Position numbers and translations under genes: made by a program. A model generated the notes under the pieces. The model searched no databases and had not been told where the DNA came from. It saw only the letters and a program-made list of their open reading frames with translations. A DNA stretch of 64,000 bases from Tretioscincus oriximinensis (lineage: Eukaryota > Chordata > Lepidosauria > Squamata > Gymnophthalmidae), in NCBI GenBank assembly GCA_022410635.1, contig JAJVDF010000968.1, positions 27,373 through 91,372 of the forward strand, written 5' to 3'. Each line of letters opens with the position of its first letter. Position 1 is the first letter of the stretch. Shown here in pieces: positions 62,690 through 64,000 of the stretch.

Positions 62690-63153
62690 AGAACATAAGA
62701 ACATAAGAAGAGCCATACTGGATCAGGCCACAGCCCATCAAGTCCAGCATTCTGTGTCACACAGAGGCCCACCAGATGCACCTGGGCAGCCTGAACAGAG
62801 AGAAGGAAAATATGCTCCTGTTCATGACTCCCTGCAAATGGTATTTCAGGAGTCCTGCCTGTTGCTCCATCCCAGAGGCAACATCCAGACATCCATCCTA
62901 GTATCCATTTATACCCTTAGTGTCCATAAACCTGTCTAGTCCTGTCTTGAAACTATCCAAGCTGTTGGCTACCACTACCTCTTCAGGAAGTAAATTCCAC
63001 AGGTCGATGACCCTCTGGGTGAAAAAATACTTTCCTTTGTCTGTTCTCACTTTTCTACCCAACAGTTTTAAGGAGGGCCCTCTGGTCCTTGTGTTGTGTG
63101 ATAGAGAAAACATTTTTTCTCTATTCACCCTGTCGATCCCATGCATGATTTTG
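62690..63153 (-). mobile_element. CR1-type LINE 3' end
   Basis: Starts agaacataagaacataagaa and covers the 3' UTR and ORF2 C-terminus (minus-strand [20 protein letters not shown]), ending at catgcatgattttgt. Confidence 0.9.
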
Positions 63154-63268
63154 TTTTCCTCTGTTCNGACTGCCCAGATGCATCTGGTGGGCCTCTGTGT
63201 GGGACAGGAGGCTGGACTAGGTGGGCTGTGGCCTGATCCAGTATGGCTNTTCTTATGTTCTTATGTAA
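63154..63268 (+). mobile_element. CR1-type LINE 3' terminus, sense, inverted against its neighbour
   Basis: Sense 3' UTR end (ctgcccagatgcatctggtg) to tatggctnttcttatgttct. Together with 62690-62800 it forms an inverted pair of about 110 bp. Confidence 0.88.
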
Positions 63269-63354
63269 TAGTAGTGATTATTATGATTGCGATTATGATT
63301 TATTATTATTGTGATATGATTTATTATTATGGCAAGAATTGTCTAACCCTGGGA

Positions 63355-63520
63355 GTTCTCCCTCCTTTCCTTCCTTCCTTCCTTCCTATCTTCTTCCCTT
63401 CTTCCCTTCCTTCCTTCCTTCCTCCCTTCCTTCTTTCCTTCCCCCCTCCCTTCCTCTCCCCTCTCCCCTCTCCTTTCTTTCCTTTTTCCCTTCTTCCTTT
63501 CATTCCTCCCTCCCTTCTAA
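63355..63520. repeat. (CCTT)n tetranucleotide repeat
   Basis: A pyrimidine-rich stretch of TTCC/CCTT units with CCCT variants, about 165 bp. Confidence 0.9.
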
Positions 63521-63524
63521 TTCT

Positions 63525-64000
63525 GCCAAAACAAAGACATGGCAAGAGATTAGGTTAAACCTCCTGTTTGAAAACTAAAAAATCGAATCTATAGAAGGAG
63601 GAATTGAGGCTGTTTCAAAGCAAAGACTGGAATATAATCTGTTCAGCTGCTCCGGTGGCTGAAATGTTGTTCCCGTGTGCAATCTTGCTGCCCTTTTGCA
63701 GGCAGGCCAAAGAAAAGGAAGGCACCCAATGACATATTTAAGCACACACACAAGCAACCCAAAGATGTGTGTATCTTTGCAACGAAAGATCACCATATCC
63801 GTGCGGCATCCTGGGCCTGTGTGTCCAATCCCTGCCTGCCTGTGTGCAATTTGGGGCATGATAAATGATGGATTTCGCCACATTTAAAAGTGATTAACCT
63901 TCTCCCCATGGGCAGGCGTAGGAGGGGAGCTGAGCGGCCTCCGGTGCCAACAGAGCTTCAGCCCCGTCTCCGGTTACTGGCAGGAGTGCGGAAGCGACTT
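63525..64000. other. No gene recognised, right edge
   Basis: The last 100 bp become GC-richer (ctgagcggcctccggtgcc), so an exon may begin near or beyond the edge. I could not match it to PADI2. Confidence 0.3.

Overview
The window is vertebrate nuclear DNA. Its genes have introns and four of them are recognisable orthologues of amniote genes. The repeats are typical of a sauropsid: many CR1-type LINE 3' ends, L2-type LINE copies with a reverse-transcriptase reading frame, and tRNA-derived SINEs. A squamate reptile (lizard or gecko) is the best guess from the repeats, but I cannot name a species. Two runs of N (11091-11915 and 32808-32845) and many single Ns show a draft assembly.

Layout. Positions 1-18 kb hold no gene I can prove. 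They contain a 98-bp tandem repeat, many CR1 fragments and a CpG-rich promoter-like block near 4.3-5.3 kb with a TATA-like box and a splice donor. TMEM269 (+, five exons, 18071-21703) encodes an integral-membrane protein with an intact CDP-alcohol phosphotransferase signature; its first coding exon was not found. SVBP (-, two exons, 24684-26409) is convergent with it and starts in a CpG-rich promoter with NRF-1-like and YY1-like sites. TRIM62 (+, five exons, 32280-41723) is complete apart from an N gap in intron 1. It encodes RING, B-box, coiled-coil and PRY-SPRY parts, with an unusual Gln/Gly-rich insert. The 3' half of PADI2 (-, six exons, 50597-58753) covers human-equivalent residues 387-665, including the catalytic His, Asp and Cys; the 5' exons were not located and probably lie beyond the right edge.

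The four genes do not form one pathway: a membrane lipid-type transferase of unknown substrate, the chaperone of the vasohibin tubulin carboxypeptidases, an E3 ubiquitin ligase and a protein-citrullinating enzyme. The TMEM269-SVBP pair matches the human 1p34.2 order. In human, TRIM62 and PADI2 lie elsewhere on 1p, so this arrangement implies rearrangement in one lineage or an assembly join.

Most of the remaining sequence is repeats: CR1 3' ends in both orientations; one CR1 copy with a 42-bp minisatellite grown inside it; about sixteen copies of a tRNA-derived SINE with GAA/CTT-rich tails, some greatly expanded; two CORE-type SINEs; three related solo LTRs (two with 5-bp target duplications); a 201-bp mariner-type MITE; a 165-bp hAT-type MITE; an L2 copy with a broken reverse-transcriptase frame; a 100-bp near-perfect hairpin; and a short interstitial telomeric repeat. 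I found no previously undescribed gene system. The oddities most worth checking are the TRIM62 insert and B-box spacing, the minisatellite-bearing CR1, the gene order and the hairpin.
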